A DNA stretch of 64,000 nt from the NCBI GenBank assembly GCA_022826345.1, contig JAJDVB010000106.1, positions 1 through 64,000 of the forward strand, written 5' to 3'. Source of the DNA: Alphaproteobacteria bacterium (GTDB taxonomy: Bacteria; Pseudomonadota; Alphaproteobacteria; UBA828). Every line of letters begins with the position of its first letter. Position 1 is the first letter of the stretch. Positions 1 to 7,846 of the stretch are shown here, piece after piece. The notes below the pieces were generated by a model. That model was not told where the DNA came from and did not search any database. It saw nothing but the letters and a program-made list of their open reading frames with translations. The position numbers and the translations under genes are program-made.

Positions 1-1
1 C

Positions 2-88
2 TGCTTGACGGGGTGGCAATGGCTGACCGACCAGCCCGACGTGATCACGAACACGACCCGGCGCAACTGGGCCGTCGCGCCATCGTGA
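2..88 (+). CDS. C-terminal end of an unidentified protein (partial)
   Basis: Reading from base 2, the frame runs without a stop to TGA at 86-88 and gives about 28 residues with a protein-like composition (TGWQWLTDQPDVI, then a basic and tryptophan-containing end). The 5' part lies outside the window. Frame 1 is also open, to 138, but its composition looks less like a protein. The family cannot be named from so short a piece. About 115 bases without an evident gene follow before the toxin gene. Confidence 0.3.
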   Translation, partial: CLTGWQWLTDQPDVITNTTRRNWAVAPS

Positions 89-202
89 TGATCCCAATGC
101 CTCACCGTATCGGTTCATATGAATTGCGCCCGGTATAACTGCGGGTACCAATCACCGAACCCCATTGCCATTATCGCAATTTTGCTATAAGCCTGATGGG
201 CA

Positions 203-532
203 ATGGGGTGGTCCGTTGAGACGCTGAATGAGACTGTAGGCCAGGAGTTGCAGTCACTACCCGTCGATATGCGGGCCAGGTTCTCTCGAATTTGCCATTT
301 GATTTCCACCGTCGGATTGGATCGCATGGGTGCACCGCACGTTCGGCATCTGAGCGGCCCACTTTGGGAAATGCGTATGAGCGGCAGGGCCGGTATTTCT
401 CGAGCGCTATACGTGGTGAACAGAGAAGAGCGTCGAGTGGTGGTTGCGCGGGCGTTCGTGAAGAAGACAAGGAAGACGCCCCGCAGAGAAATCGATCTGG
501 CGCTGCGCCGTGCCAAGGAGCTGACCCAATGA
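203..532 (+). CDS. HigB/Gp49-like (RelE superfamily) toxin
   Basis: A protein of 109 aa that matches the phage-derived Gp49-like / HigB branch of RelE-ParE toxins. It has the core LWEMRMSG...RALYVV strand pair (residues about 53-73) followed by the family's typical FVKKTRKTP segment near residue 86. Such toxins are ribosome-dependent or ribosome-associated mRNA endoribonucleases. The stop codon overlaps the start of the XRE antitoxin gene (ATGA at 529-532), so the toxin is first and the antitoxin second, the HigBA order. Family assignment is strong. Activity is inferred. Confidence 0.8.
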   Translation: MGWSVETLNETVGQELQSLPVDMRARFSRICHLISTVGLDRMGAPHVRHLSGPLWEMRMSGRAGISRALYVVNREERRVVVARAFVKKTRKTPRREIDLALRRAKELTQ

Positions 533-807
533 CCAAAGTAGCCGAGTTGCACGAGAAATGGATGCGGGAGCCGGAATACCGCGAAGCCTATGATCGGCTC
601 GGCCCGGAGTTCGAATTCTCCCGTTGTCTGATTGAGGCTCGTACTCGCGCCAAGCTCACTCAGGCAGAGCTTGCTGAGCGGATGAAGACAACGCAATCGG
701 TCATCGCTCGGCTCGAAAGCGGCCGCAACCGTCCGTCGACCAGGACACTGGAGAGGATAGCGCAAGCAACCGGTACCAGGCTTCGTATCAGCTTCGATCC
801 GGCTTGA
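529..807 (+). CDS. XRE-family antitoxin (HigA-like)
   Basis: A protein of 92 aa whose start overlaps the toxin stop by four bases. The N-terminal half is acidic and helical. The C-terminal half carries a Cro/C1-type helix-turn-helix (residues about 40-85) with TQAELAERM as the first helix and TQSVIARLESG as the recognition region. In HigBA-type systems the antitoxin binds the toxin and represses the operon through its helix-turn-helix. An upstream in-frame extension inside the toxin gene is possible but would overlap it heavily, so the ATGA start is preferred. Confidence 0.8.
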   Translation: MTKVAELHEKWMREPEYREAYDRLGPEFEFSRCLIEARTRAKLTQAELAERMKTTQSVIARLESGRNRPSTRTLERIAQATGTRLRISFDPA

Positions 808-906
808 CGATCAGTCTGGATGCATCCCGCGTTGACCGGGCTTCCGTGGCGGTGAGACACTACGCGCGCTTGGGGGCGCCCCGAAGCCCCCGCGGAGGAT
901 GACGCG

Positions 907-2667
907 ATGACGAGCAGCACGAACGGACGCAATGGCGGTGGTTTCGAGACCGACGTGGTGACCCGCGAGATCGTGCGCGGCAAGCTGCTGGCGGTGGCGG
1001 ACGAGATGGGCGTGGTGCTCGCGCGCAGCAGCATGAGCCCGGTGATCTACGAGGTGCTCGATTTCGCCTGCGGCTTCTGCGACGCGGACGGCGAGCTCGT
1101 CTCCCAGACCAACGGCATCACGGTCTTCACCGGGACCTTCTCGATCCAGGTCAACATCATCAAGGAAAAGTTCGGCGACCGCATCCGGCCGGGCGACATC
1201 TACATGCTCAACGACCCCTACCACGGGGGCACCCATTACAACGACGTGGGCGTGGTCAAGCCGGTCTTCGTGGACGGCGAGCTGTTCGCCTTCGCCATCT
1301 CGATCTCGCATTGGACCGACGTCGGCGGCAAGGCGCCGGGGTCGCTGCCGGCGGATGCGACCGAGGTATTCCAGGAGGGCATCTGCTTCCCCGGCATCCA
1401 CATCTACAAGGGGGGCGAGCGCCAGGACGCCATCGTCGAGATGGTCGCGGCCAACGTGCGCCTGCCGAAGATGGCGCTCGGCGACCTCAACGCGGCGCTG
1501 GCCTCGGTGCGCATCGCCGAGAATCGCTGCCTCGAGCTCTGCGAGAAGTACGGCAAGCAGGCGGTCTCGGAGACCTTCCGCCATATCCTGGAGACCAGCG
1601 AGCGGGTGAGCCGCGAGGCCGTCGCCGCGCTGCCGGACGGCACCTACGAGGCCGAGGACTGGATCGATGGCGACGGCATTACCGAGGAGCGCTTCCGGAC
1701 GAAGGTGGCAGTCACCATCGACGGCGACGACATCACCGTCGACTACACGGGCTCCTGCGATCAGCTTCAGGGGCCGGTCAACTGCTCGCGCTCGGCCCTT
1801 GTCTCGGCGGTGAAGACAGTCTTCAAGGCGATCGTCGATCCCCAGTCGCCCTCCAACGAGGGCTGGTTCCGGCCGCTCAAGGTGAAGGCACCGGACGGCA
1901 CGGTGTTCACCGCGACCAAGCCCGCACCCGTCGGCTGGTACTACGAGGGCACCGGCCAGGCCTCCGAGCTTGCGTGGAAGGCGCTGGCCCCCATCGCGCC
2001 CAAGCGGGTCAGCATGGGCAGCGCCAACAGCCTCTGCGTGACGGTGCTGGGCGGCCACGACCGCGCCAAGGGCGAGCCCTGGGTGATGATCGAGCCGAGC
2101 ATGGTGGGCTGGGGCGCCACCGACGAGCGCGACGGCAACTGCGTAACCAGCGCCATCACCAACGGCGACACCTTCAACTACTCCATCGAGCTTCTGGAGG
2201 CGAAGTTCCCGGTGCGGGTCAACCAGTACGCGCTCAACACGCCGGGCGGCGTCGGCGCAGGCCGCCACCGGGGCGGCTACGGCTCGATCCGCGAATACGA
2301 GATCCTGACCGACGACGCGGTGCTGTCGGCGAGCTACGGCCGCTCGATCGAGAAGCCGTGGGCGCAGGAGGGCGGCGATGAGGGCTCCTGCAACTACTTC
2401 GAGCTCCATGTCGGCAATGACGCCCGCCGCGCCGCGCGGGCACCCACCACCATCATGAAGCGGGGCGACATCATCCGCATGTTCACCGGCGGCGGCGGCG
2501 GTTACGGCGATCCCTTCCAGCGGCCCGCCGAGGAGGTGCTCGCGGAAGTCCGCGCGGACTACCTCTCCGCCGAGCGCGCCCGTGAGGACTACGGCGTGGT
2601 CATCGCGGCGGGTGGCCGCGCCGTCGACGAGGAAGCGACCGCCAAGCTGCGCGCCGCAGCCGCCTAG
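907..2667 (+). CDS. Hydantoinase B / oxoprolinase family subunit (HyuB)
   Basis: A 586-aa member of the HyuB (hydantoinase_B) family, which includes N-methylhydantoinase beta subunits, the C-terminal half of 5-oxoprolinase and acetone/acetophenone carboxylase subunits. Visible family motifs are the N-terminal RGKLLAVADEMG, the NDPYHGGTHYND segment (about residues 100-111) and the glycine-rich GGGGGYGDP near the C-terminus. A GGAGG ribosome-binding site lies just before the ATG. The partner HyuA gene starts 14 bases after the stop, so the two are very likely co-transcribed and form one ATP-dependent cyclic-amide hydrolase or carboxylase. The substrate cannot be read from the sequence. Confidence 0.9.
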   Translation: MTSSTNGRNGGGFETDVVTREIVRGKLLAVADEMGVVLARSSMSPVIYEVLDFACGFCDADGELVSQTNGITVFTGTFSIQVNIIKEKFGDRIRPGDIYMLNDPYHGGTHYNDVGVVKPVFVDGELFAFAISISHWTDVGGKAPGSLPADATEVFQEGICFPGIHIYKGGERQDAIVEMVAANVRLPKMALGDLNAALASVRIAENRCLELCEKYGKQAVSETFRHILETSERVSREAVAALPDGTYEAEDWIDGDGITEERFRTKVAVTIDGDDITVDYTGSCDQLQGPVNCSRSALVSAVKTVFKAIVDPQSPSNEGWFRPLKVKAPDGTVFTATKPAPVGWYYEGTGQASELAWKALAPIAPKRVSMGSANSLCVTVLGGHDRAKGEPWVMIEPSMVGWGATDERDGNCVTSAITNGDTFNYSIELLEAKFPVRVNQYALNTPGGVGAGRHRGGYGSIREYEILTDDAVLSASYGRSIEKPWAQEGGDEGSCNYFELHVGNDARRAARAPTTIMKRGDIIRMFTGGGGGYGDPFQRPAEEVLAEVRADYLSAERAREDYGVVIAAGGRAVDEEATAKLRAAAA

Positions 2668-2681
2668 CGCGCGGGTCGATC

Positions 2682-4727
2682 ATGGGCCGGCTCGCGTCCG
2701 ACATCGGTGGCACCTTCACCGATCTGGTCTATTTCGACGACACGCAGGGCTCGCTGCGCACCGCGAAATCCCTGACTACGCCGGGGGACCTGACCCAGGG
2801 CGTGATCGACACCGTCGACCTCTCGGGCCTCGCGCCCGGCGAGGTGGACTTCTTCGTCCACGGCGGCACTACGGTCATCAACGCCATTACCGAGCGCAAA
2901 GGCGCGAGGACCGCGCTCGTCACGACCGCGGGCTTCCGCGACGTGCTGGAAATCCAGCGCGGCAACCGACCGGACCTCTACAACCTGCGCTTCGAGAAGG
3001 AGCGCCCCTTCGTCCCCCGTCTGCTCCGCTTCGAGGTACGCGAGCGGGTGGATGCGGCGGGTAACGTGCTCCGGCCGCTGGAGAAGTCCGACCTCGACCT
3101 GGTCGTCGCGCGCTGCCGGGAGGAGCGGGTCGAGGCGATCGCGATCCAGTTCCTCCACAGCTACGTGGCACCCCGGCACGAGGCCGAGGTGGCGGCCTAT
3201 CTGCGCGAGCGCCTGCCAGATGTGAGCATCACCGCCTCTCACGAGATCACCCGCGAGTGGCGCGAGTACGAGCGCGCCAATACGGCGGTGCTCAACGCCT
3301 ATGTCCAGCCCATCGTGCAGACCTACTTCGGGCGGCTGGAGGAGGCGCTGGGCGGCGCCGACATCCGCTGCTCCTACGCCGCCATGCAGTCCAACGGCGG
3401 CACCACCAGCTTTTCCTGGGCGAAGGAACACCCGATCACGCTGATGGAATCGGGGCCGGCGGCGGGCTGCAACGGCGCCGCCATCGTCGGCGACCTCTGC
3501 GAAGAGCCCCGAGTCATCTATCTCGACATCGGCGGCACCACCGCCAAGTGCACCACCATCGAGGACGGCGCGCCGAAGGTCACCACCGAGTACCGGCTGG
3601 AATACAGCCGCACCCAGTTCGGCTACCCGCTGCGCGTGCCGGTCGTGGATATCGTCGAGATCGGGGCGGGCGGCGGCTCCATCGCCTGGTTCGACAAGGC
3701 CGGGCTGCTCAAGGTGGGGCCGGTCTCCGCCGGCGCCGATCCGGGTCCCGCGTGCTACGGGCGGGGCGGCACCGAGCCCACCGTGACCGACGCCAAGCTC
3801 ATCACCGGCGTCATCAATGCCACCAACTTCGCCGGCGGGCAGTTCGACCTCGACGAGGGCAAGGCCCGCGCCGCGATGGAGAAGGTCGTGAGCGGCCTCG
3901 GCACGGACGTGGTGGAGGCGGCGGTCGCGGTCATCCGCACGGTCGAAGCCAACATGATCAACGCGCTGAAGCTGGTCTCGATCCAGCGCGGCCACGATCC
4001 GCGCGACTTCGCGCTGGTGGTCGGCGGCGGCGGCGGCCCCATGCACGGCGCACCGCTCGGCCGCGAGCTCGGCGTGAAGGAGGTTATCGTGCCGCTCTAT
4101 CCCGGCCTCTTCTCCGCCTGGGGGATGCTGGCCACCGAGCCCCGCCGCGACTTCATGCAGACCGTGCTGCGCCGCGCCGAGGAGGTCGAGGCGGGCGACG
4201 TGCGCGCGGTCTTCGCCGGCCTCCGGGAGGAGGCGGAGCGCTATTACCAGACCGACGCCCACATGGGGGAGGCGGAGATCGCCTACGAGGGCCGCATCGA
4301 CCTGCGCTATCTCGGGCAGGAGCACCCGGTGACCGTGCTGGTGGACATCGAGAGCGCCGAGGTCGAGGCCATTCTCGCGGCCTTCCACGATGCGCACGAG
4401 AAGACCTACACATTCCGCCTCGACGACACCCCGGTCGAGTTCGTGACCTACCGGCTCACCGCCTCAGCCAAGGTCCCGCGGCCGGAGATGACGAGGCTGG
4501 CAGCAGACGGGCGCTCGATCGAGGCCGCGACGCGGCCCGCGCGCACGGCCGATTTCGCAGAGGACGGCCGCCACGAGGCTGCGGTCTACGAGCGCGACCG
4601 GCTGCCGCCCGGCGCGGAGCTGGTCGGACCGTTGATCGTGGAGGAGGCCACCGCCACCACGCTCGTCCACCCCGGTCAGACTCTGCGGGTCGACGACTAC
4701 GGCTTCCTGCGCATCACCGACGCCTGA
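2682..4727 (+). CDS. Hydantoinase A / oxoprolinase family subunit (HyuA)
   Basis: A 681-aa HyuA-type subunit with an actin/ASKHA-like ATPase core. The N-terminal SDIGGTFTDLVYFDD motif and the second phosphate-binding motif YLDIGGTTAKC (about residues 284-294) are both intact, as is the GAGGGSIAW stretch. In this family HyuA phosphorylates the substrate amide carbonyl and HyuB completes the reaction. The gene order here is HyuB then HyuA, the reverse of the fused enzyme at 53.2-57.0 kb. The two systems are clearly diverged in sequence, so they probably act on different substrates (inference). Confidence 0.9.
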   Translation: MGRLASDIGGTFTDLVYFDDTQGSLRTAKSLTTPGDLTQGVIDTVDLSGLAPGEVDFFVHGGTTVINAITERKGARTALVTTAGFRDVLEIQRGNRPDLYNLRFEKERPFVPRLLRFEVRERVDAAGNVLRPLEKSDLDLVVARCREERVEAIAIQFLHSYVAPRHEAEVAAYLRERLPDVSITASHEITREWREYERANTAVLNAYVQPIVQTYFGRLEEALGGADIRCSYAAMQSNGGTTSFSWAKEHPITLMESGPAAGCNGAAIVGDLCEEPRVIYLDIGGTTAKCTTIEDGAPKVTTEYRLEYSRTQFGYPLRVPVVDIVEIGAGGGSIAWFDKAGLLKVGPVSAGADPGPACYGRGGTEPTVTDAKLITGVINATNFAGGQFDLDEGKARAAMEKVVSGLGTDVVEAAVAVIRTVEANMINALKLVSIQRGHDPRDFALVVGGGGGPMHGAPLGRELGVKEVIVPLYPGLFSAWGMLATEPRRDFMQTVLRRAEEVEAGDVRAVFAGLREEAERYYQTDAHMGEAEIAYEGRIDLRYLGQEHPVTVLVDIESAEVEAILAAFHDAHEKTYTFRLDDTPVEFVTYRLTASAKVPRPEMTRLAADGRSIEAATRPARTADFAEDGRHEAAVYERDRLPPGAELVGPLIVEEATATTLVHPGQTLRVDDYGFLRITDA

Positions 4728-4750
4728 GCCAAATGTTTCGCAGGGCTACG

Positions 4751-4774
4751 GCCTGCGTCGCGTGCGACGCAGGC
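4751..4774. repeat. Palindromic GC-rich intergenic repeat, copy A
   Basis: A perfect 11-base inverted repeat (GCCTGCGTCGC and its complement) with a 2-base centre lies between the HyuA and VOC genes. The 15-mer ACGGCCTGCGTCGCG at 4748-4762 recurs exactly at 60665-60679 and with one mismatch at 29074-29088, so this is a short member of a dispersed family and not a gene-specific terminator. No T-run follows. Confidence 0.55.
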
Positions 4775-4819
4775 AAGTGGTGTCTGCTCGCTCCATACCG
4801 AACGGAAAGAACGTGACCG

Positions 4820-5218
4820 ATGCCGGATAACGCTTCCATGTTCGATCGCACGATTCCCATACTCGCTTCGCTGGATATCGCGGCTTCGCTGGACTTCTTT
4901 CATAAGCTCGGTTTTGAAACCCACAACTTCGGCGACCACGACTACGGCATCGCCGTTCGCGAGCACGTCGAGATTCACTTCTGGCATTGCACAGACAGGC
5001 GCGTCGCCGAGAACACCTCATGCTACGTCCGCGTGAACGACATACACGCGCTGCACGCAGATCTCGCCAGGCGCATCGACGTGGGCGAGGTCGTCGAAAC
5101 GTCATGGGGCATGGACGAGCTCTATGTGTGGGACCCGAGCGGCAGCCAGGTGAAGTTCGGTCAAGTGACGGAAAGAATGATTCGGGCGGACACCATACAA
5201 AAGGCGCCTCCGGACTAA
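4820..5218 (+). CDS. VOC-superfamily protein (glyoxalase / bleomycin-resistance-like)
   Basis: A 132-aa vicinal-oxygen-chelate fold protein. Paired beta-alpha-beta-beta-beta modules are recognisable: IPILASLDIAASLDFFHKLGF at the N-terminus, VEIHFWHC, then SCYVRVNDIHALHADL and LYVWDPSGSQVKFGQ. The layout resembles BLMA-type bleomycin-binding proteins more than metal-dependent glyoxalase I. Whether it sequesters a drug or catalyses a reaction is unknown. It is a single-gene unit. A weak inverted repeat (CGGCCT / AGGCCG) follows the stop at about 5221-5244 but lacks a T-run. Confidence 0.75.
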   Translation: MPDNASMFDRTIPILASLDIAASLDFFHKLGFETHNFGDHDYGIAVREHVEIHFWHCTDRRVAENTSCYVRVNDIHALHADLARRIDVGEVVETSWGMDELYVWDPSGSQVKFGQVTERMIRADTIQKAPPD

Positions 5219-5362
5219 GTCGGCCTATACAGCGCCAGGCCGGCGGGGACTTCTGGGCAGCCGACGCCTTGGCGGCTTATCGCCATTACGCCCTTCAGGT
5301 GCATATGCAGCTGCCATATCTTTCCACGACCAAAGATCCAACCCCGAGAATGGAGCCTCACA

Positions 5363-6043
5363 ATGAATGGCACGCCTTTCCGTTTCTCAGATCGACAATT
5401 TTCTACATTAGGAAAGCTGTTAAGAAAAGTATTCCTATACTCAGCATTGGCAGTGTCGTTCGCGCTGACCTCTGCTGCATATGGTCAGATGAATATCGAA
5501 GATTTGGTGAAAGTGTTGAATGCTGGAGACGTTGAGATTTTGTCGCTCACCGGGAATGGAGGCTCATCAGGACCTGTTTTGGAAGGATACTTGCTGAACC
5601 AGAGTTCTATTTCTAGGAATCTTGACGTTCGATTAGGCACGCCACTGTATTTCGAGAACAAAGGCGCCGGGCAAAACATGATCGCAACACAAATTTACGA
5701 AAGAGACTTATCCTATATGTCTGATGGTGAGAATTCCTTCATTTCCTTGAAGTCCAATGAACGTCTCTCGATCATGCTCATTGCTTATTGCGTGGACTTC
5801 TATAAGGAGAATCCATCGGGAGATGATTCGTTCGTGATCACAGGTTTACCATCTGACCTGATTGCCATTGCGAAAAAGATATCTGCATACGAAGGAGCTA
5901 ATCCAAGCAAGGATGTGACGCTAAGTGCACAGCTCGCTTTATGGAAAGTTCAAGGAATTAGTCTCAAAGAAATAAGAGAAAGATTCCCATTTGACTCTGC
6001 CGATCAAATGGAAATGCACGCGATCCTACGTGCAAGTGAGTAA
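5363..6043 (+). CDS. Secreted protein of unknown function in AT-rich DNA
   Basis: A 226-aa protein not assigned to a named family. A hydrophobic segment VFLYSALAVSFALTSAAYG (about residues 23-41) after a basic N-terminus is a good Sec signal peptide with predicted cleavage near AYG-Q. The mature part starts with a beta-rich domain (about 55-165) with alternating hydrophobic strands and the segment AYCVDFYKENPS, followed by a helical tail. The DNA is markedly less GC-rich and uses codons such as ATA, TTA and AGA that are rare in neighbouring genes, which suggests recent acquisition. Flanks of 144 and 112 bases hold nothing recognisable. Confidence 0.7.
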   Translation: MNGTPFRFSDRQFSTLGKLLRKVFLYSALAVSFALTSAAYGQMNIEDLVKVLNAGDVEILSLTGNGGSSGPVLEGYLLNQSSISRNLDVRLGTPLYFENKGAGQNMIATQIYERDLSYMSDGENSFISLKSNERLSIMLIAYCVDFYKENPSGDDSFVITGLPSDLIAIAKKISAYEGANPSKDVTLSAQLALWKVQGISLKEIRERFPFDSADQMEMHAILRASE

Positions 6044-6155
6044 GGACGAACCTACTGGTGAAAATAAGAAAACTCTTGCGGACAGGGTTCACATATATGT
6101 ACAGATAGGATAATCGCCTGACAGTTACCGCCCGCGGTGGCACGAGTTGTTTGCC

Positions 6156-7751
6156 CTAAGTCGCGTCAGGCCGGCGGGCGAGGGCGACAGCGCAACCCGT
6201 GGACAGCAGCTGGCCGGCGGTCACAGCAGCATTGGTGAGCGCCGTCGTGGTCACGCGGGTCGCGTCGATCACCCCCGCCTCGCGATAGGGGCGGAAGGCG
6301 GCGGCGCGCGCGTCGAAGCCGATATCTGCCGGGGCTTCCCTCAGCGCTTCCAGGGCAAGTGCCGGCTCGCACCCGGCGGCGCCCGCGATACGGCGGAAGG
6401 GCTCCTTCAGGGCACGGGCGAAGGCGCGGCGCTCGGGCTCCGCCGCTCCGGCGGCACCGTTCTCGATGGCGAAGGCAGCGCGCGCGAGGGCCACGCCGCC
6501 GCCCGCGACCACGCCGTCCGCCGCTGCGGCGCGGGCGGTGTTGAGCGCGTTCTCGCAGGCCTTGTAGCGCGCCTTCCACGCGGTCTCGGTGACGCCGCCG
6601 ACCCGAATGTTGGCGACGCCTGAGACGAGCCGGGCGAGGCGGGCCTCGTACTTGCCCCGGTCGTAGCTCTTCCGCTCGTGTTCGATGGCGTCGCGAATTT
6701 GCGCGGCGCGACGCTCCACGGCCTCCGGCGCACCGCCGCCACCGAAGATTGTGGTCGAGACCCCGTCCACGATCGCCCGCTTGGCGCTGCCGAGCGCCGC
6801 GGCGTCGACCTTCTCGGCCGTGAGCCCGGTCTCCTCGCCGACTAGGCGCCCGCCCGTGAGCACGGCCACGTCATCGGTCGCTGCGTGGCGATAGATGCCC
6901 GACTCCGGCCCCTTCACTGCCGCGCAGCTGACCGTTCCCTCCCGGTGGTTGGTGAGCATGACCGCCAGCGCCTGGTCGGAGACATCCTGCGCGAGCACCA
7001 GCAGGCTCCGCTTGGCCTCGCGCGCCGCCTCCAGCGCGGGCAGGAGCTGGGCCGCCTCGGTCAGCTCGCCCTGGCACATGAGCAGGAAGGGCTGGTCGAG
7101 CTTGACCTCCGTTTCGCCCGCCTTGAGCAGGAAGTTGCGCGAGAGCAGACCGTGCTCAAAGGCCATGCCGCTCATGTAGTCGACCGTCGTATCGACGCCC
7201 TGATGGTAGGAGATGTTCACGACACCTTCCGCGCCGAGCCGCTCCACGGCTTCCGACACGAGGTCCGCGATCTCGGCGTCGCCGTCGGCTGCGACGCCGG
7301 CGAGTTGCGCGAGCATGGCGCGGCCTGCGACCGGGCCGCTTTGCGGCTCCAGTGCCGCGAGCGCCTCGCGCGTAAGCCTGTCGAAGCCGCGCCGCACAGT
7401 AGGCGGATCGATTCCCGCCGCCACTAGGCGCAAGCCCGCCTCGGCGAAGGCACCGGCGAGCAGCGCCGTCGTGGTCGAACCGTCGCCCACCGCATCGCGG
7501 GTCTTCTTGACGCAGGCCTTGAGCAGTTCCGTGCCGAGGGTGGCGAAACGGTCTTCGTCCTCCAGGTCCCGGATCGCCGTGAAGCCGTCCCGCGTAAGCT
7601 CCGGGAAGTCGTCCGCGCGCTCCAGCACGACGCGGCCGCCGTGGGGGCCTAGCGTCAGCCCCGCGAGCCGCGCGGTGTGCCCAAAACCCGCCATCAACGC
7701 CTCGCGGGCGTCGGCTCCGGTCTTGATGTGCTTGGGCCGCTCGAGCGCCAT
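6156..7751 (-). CDS. Divergent GroEL/Cpn60 paralogue with altered ATPase site
   Basis: A 531-aa group I chaperonin homologue that aligns with E. coli GroEL almost without gaps: the ATP-site motifs TLGPHGG, LTRDGFT (D55, equivalent to D52), AVGDGSTTT (D90, equivalent to D87) and GVVAGGGVALA are all present at a constant offset of +3. At that offset the ATP-hydrolysis residue D398 is Asn401 (CENALNTARAA; codon at 6549-6551). The apical segment corresponding to GroEL's GFGDRRKAML is replaced by an unrelated sequence (ESGIYRHAAT), and the C-terminal GGM tail is missing. No groES is adjacent. It is probably a specialised and not the housekeeping chaperonin. It lies downstream of the ABC transporter operon on the same strand. 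Confidence 0.88.
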   Translation of the reverse strand: MALERPKHIKTGADAREALMAGFGHTARLAGLTLGPHGGRVVLERADDFPELTRDGFTAIRDLEDEDRFATLGTELLKACVKKTRDAVGDGSTTTALLAGAFAEAGLRLVAAGIDPPTVRRGFDRLTREALAALEPQSGPVAGRAMLAQLAGVAADGDAEIADLVSEAVERLGAEGVVNISYHQGVDTTVDYMSGMAFEHGLLSRNFLLKAGETEVKLDQPFLLMCQGELTEAAQLLPALEAAREAKRSLLVLAQDVSDQALAVMLTNHREGTVSCAAVKGPESGIYRHAATDDVAVLTGGRLVGEETGLTAEKVDAAALGSAKRAIVDGVSTTIFGGGGAPEAVERRAAQIRDAIEHERKSYDRGKYEARLARLVSGVANIRVGGVTETAWKARYKACENALNTARAAAADGVVAGGGVALARAAFAIENGAAGAAEPERRAFARALKEPFRRIAGAAGCEPALALEALREAPADIGFDARAAAFRPYREAGVIDATRVTTTALTNAAVTAGQLLSTGCAVALARRPDAT

Positions 7752-7790
7752 GGGATGATCTTCCGCGCTACTGAGCAGCGGTCAACAGCA

Positions 7791-7825
7791 ACGGCGCGGC
7801 CGGACGTTTGCCCAGGCCGCGCCGT
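7791..7825 (-). terminator. Strong hairpin after the ABC transporter operon
   Basis: A perfect 11-base inverted repeat (ACGGCGCGGCC and its complement) with a 13-base loop lies 22 bases downstream of the substrate-binding-protein stop on the minus strand and upstream of the GroEL-like gene. The run after the stem (TTGCTGTTGACC) is only moderately T-rich, so it may be a weak terminator or an mRNA-stabilising 3' hairpin that separates the two genes. Confidence 0.5.
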
Positions 7826-7846
7826 GCCTTGTCGAACGGGAGCGGA

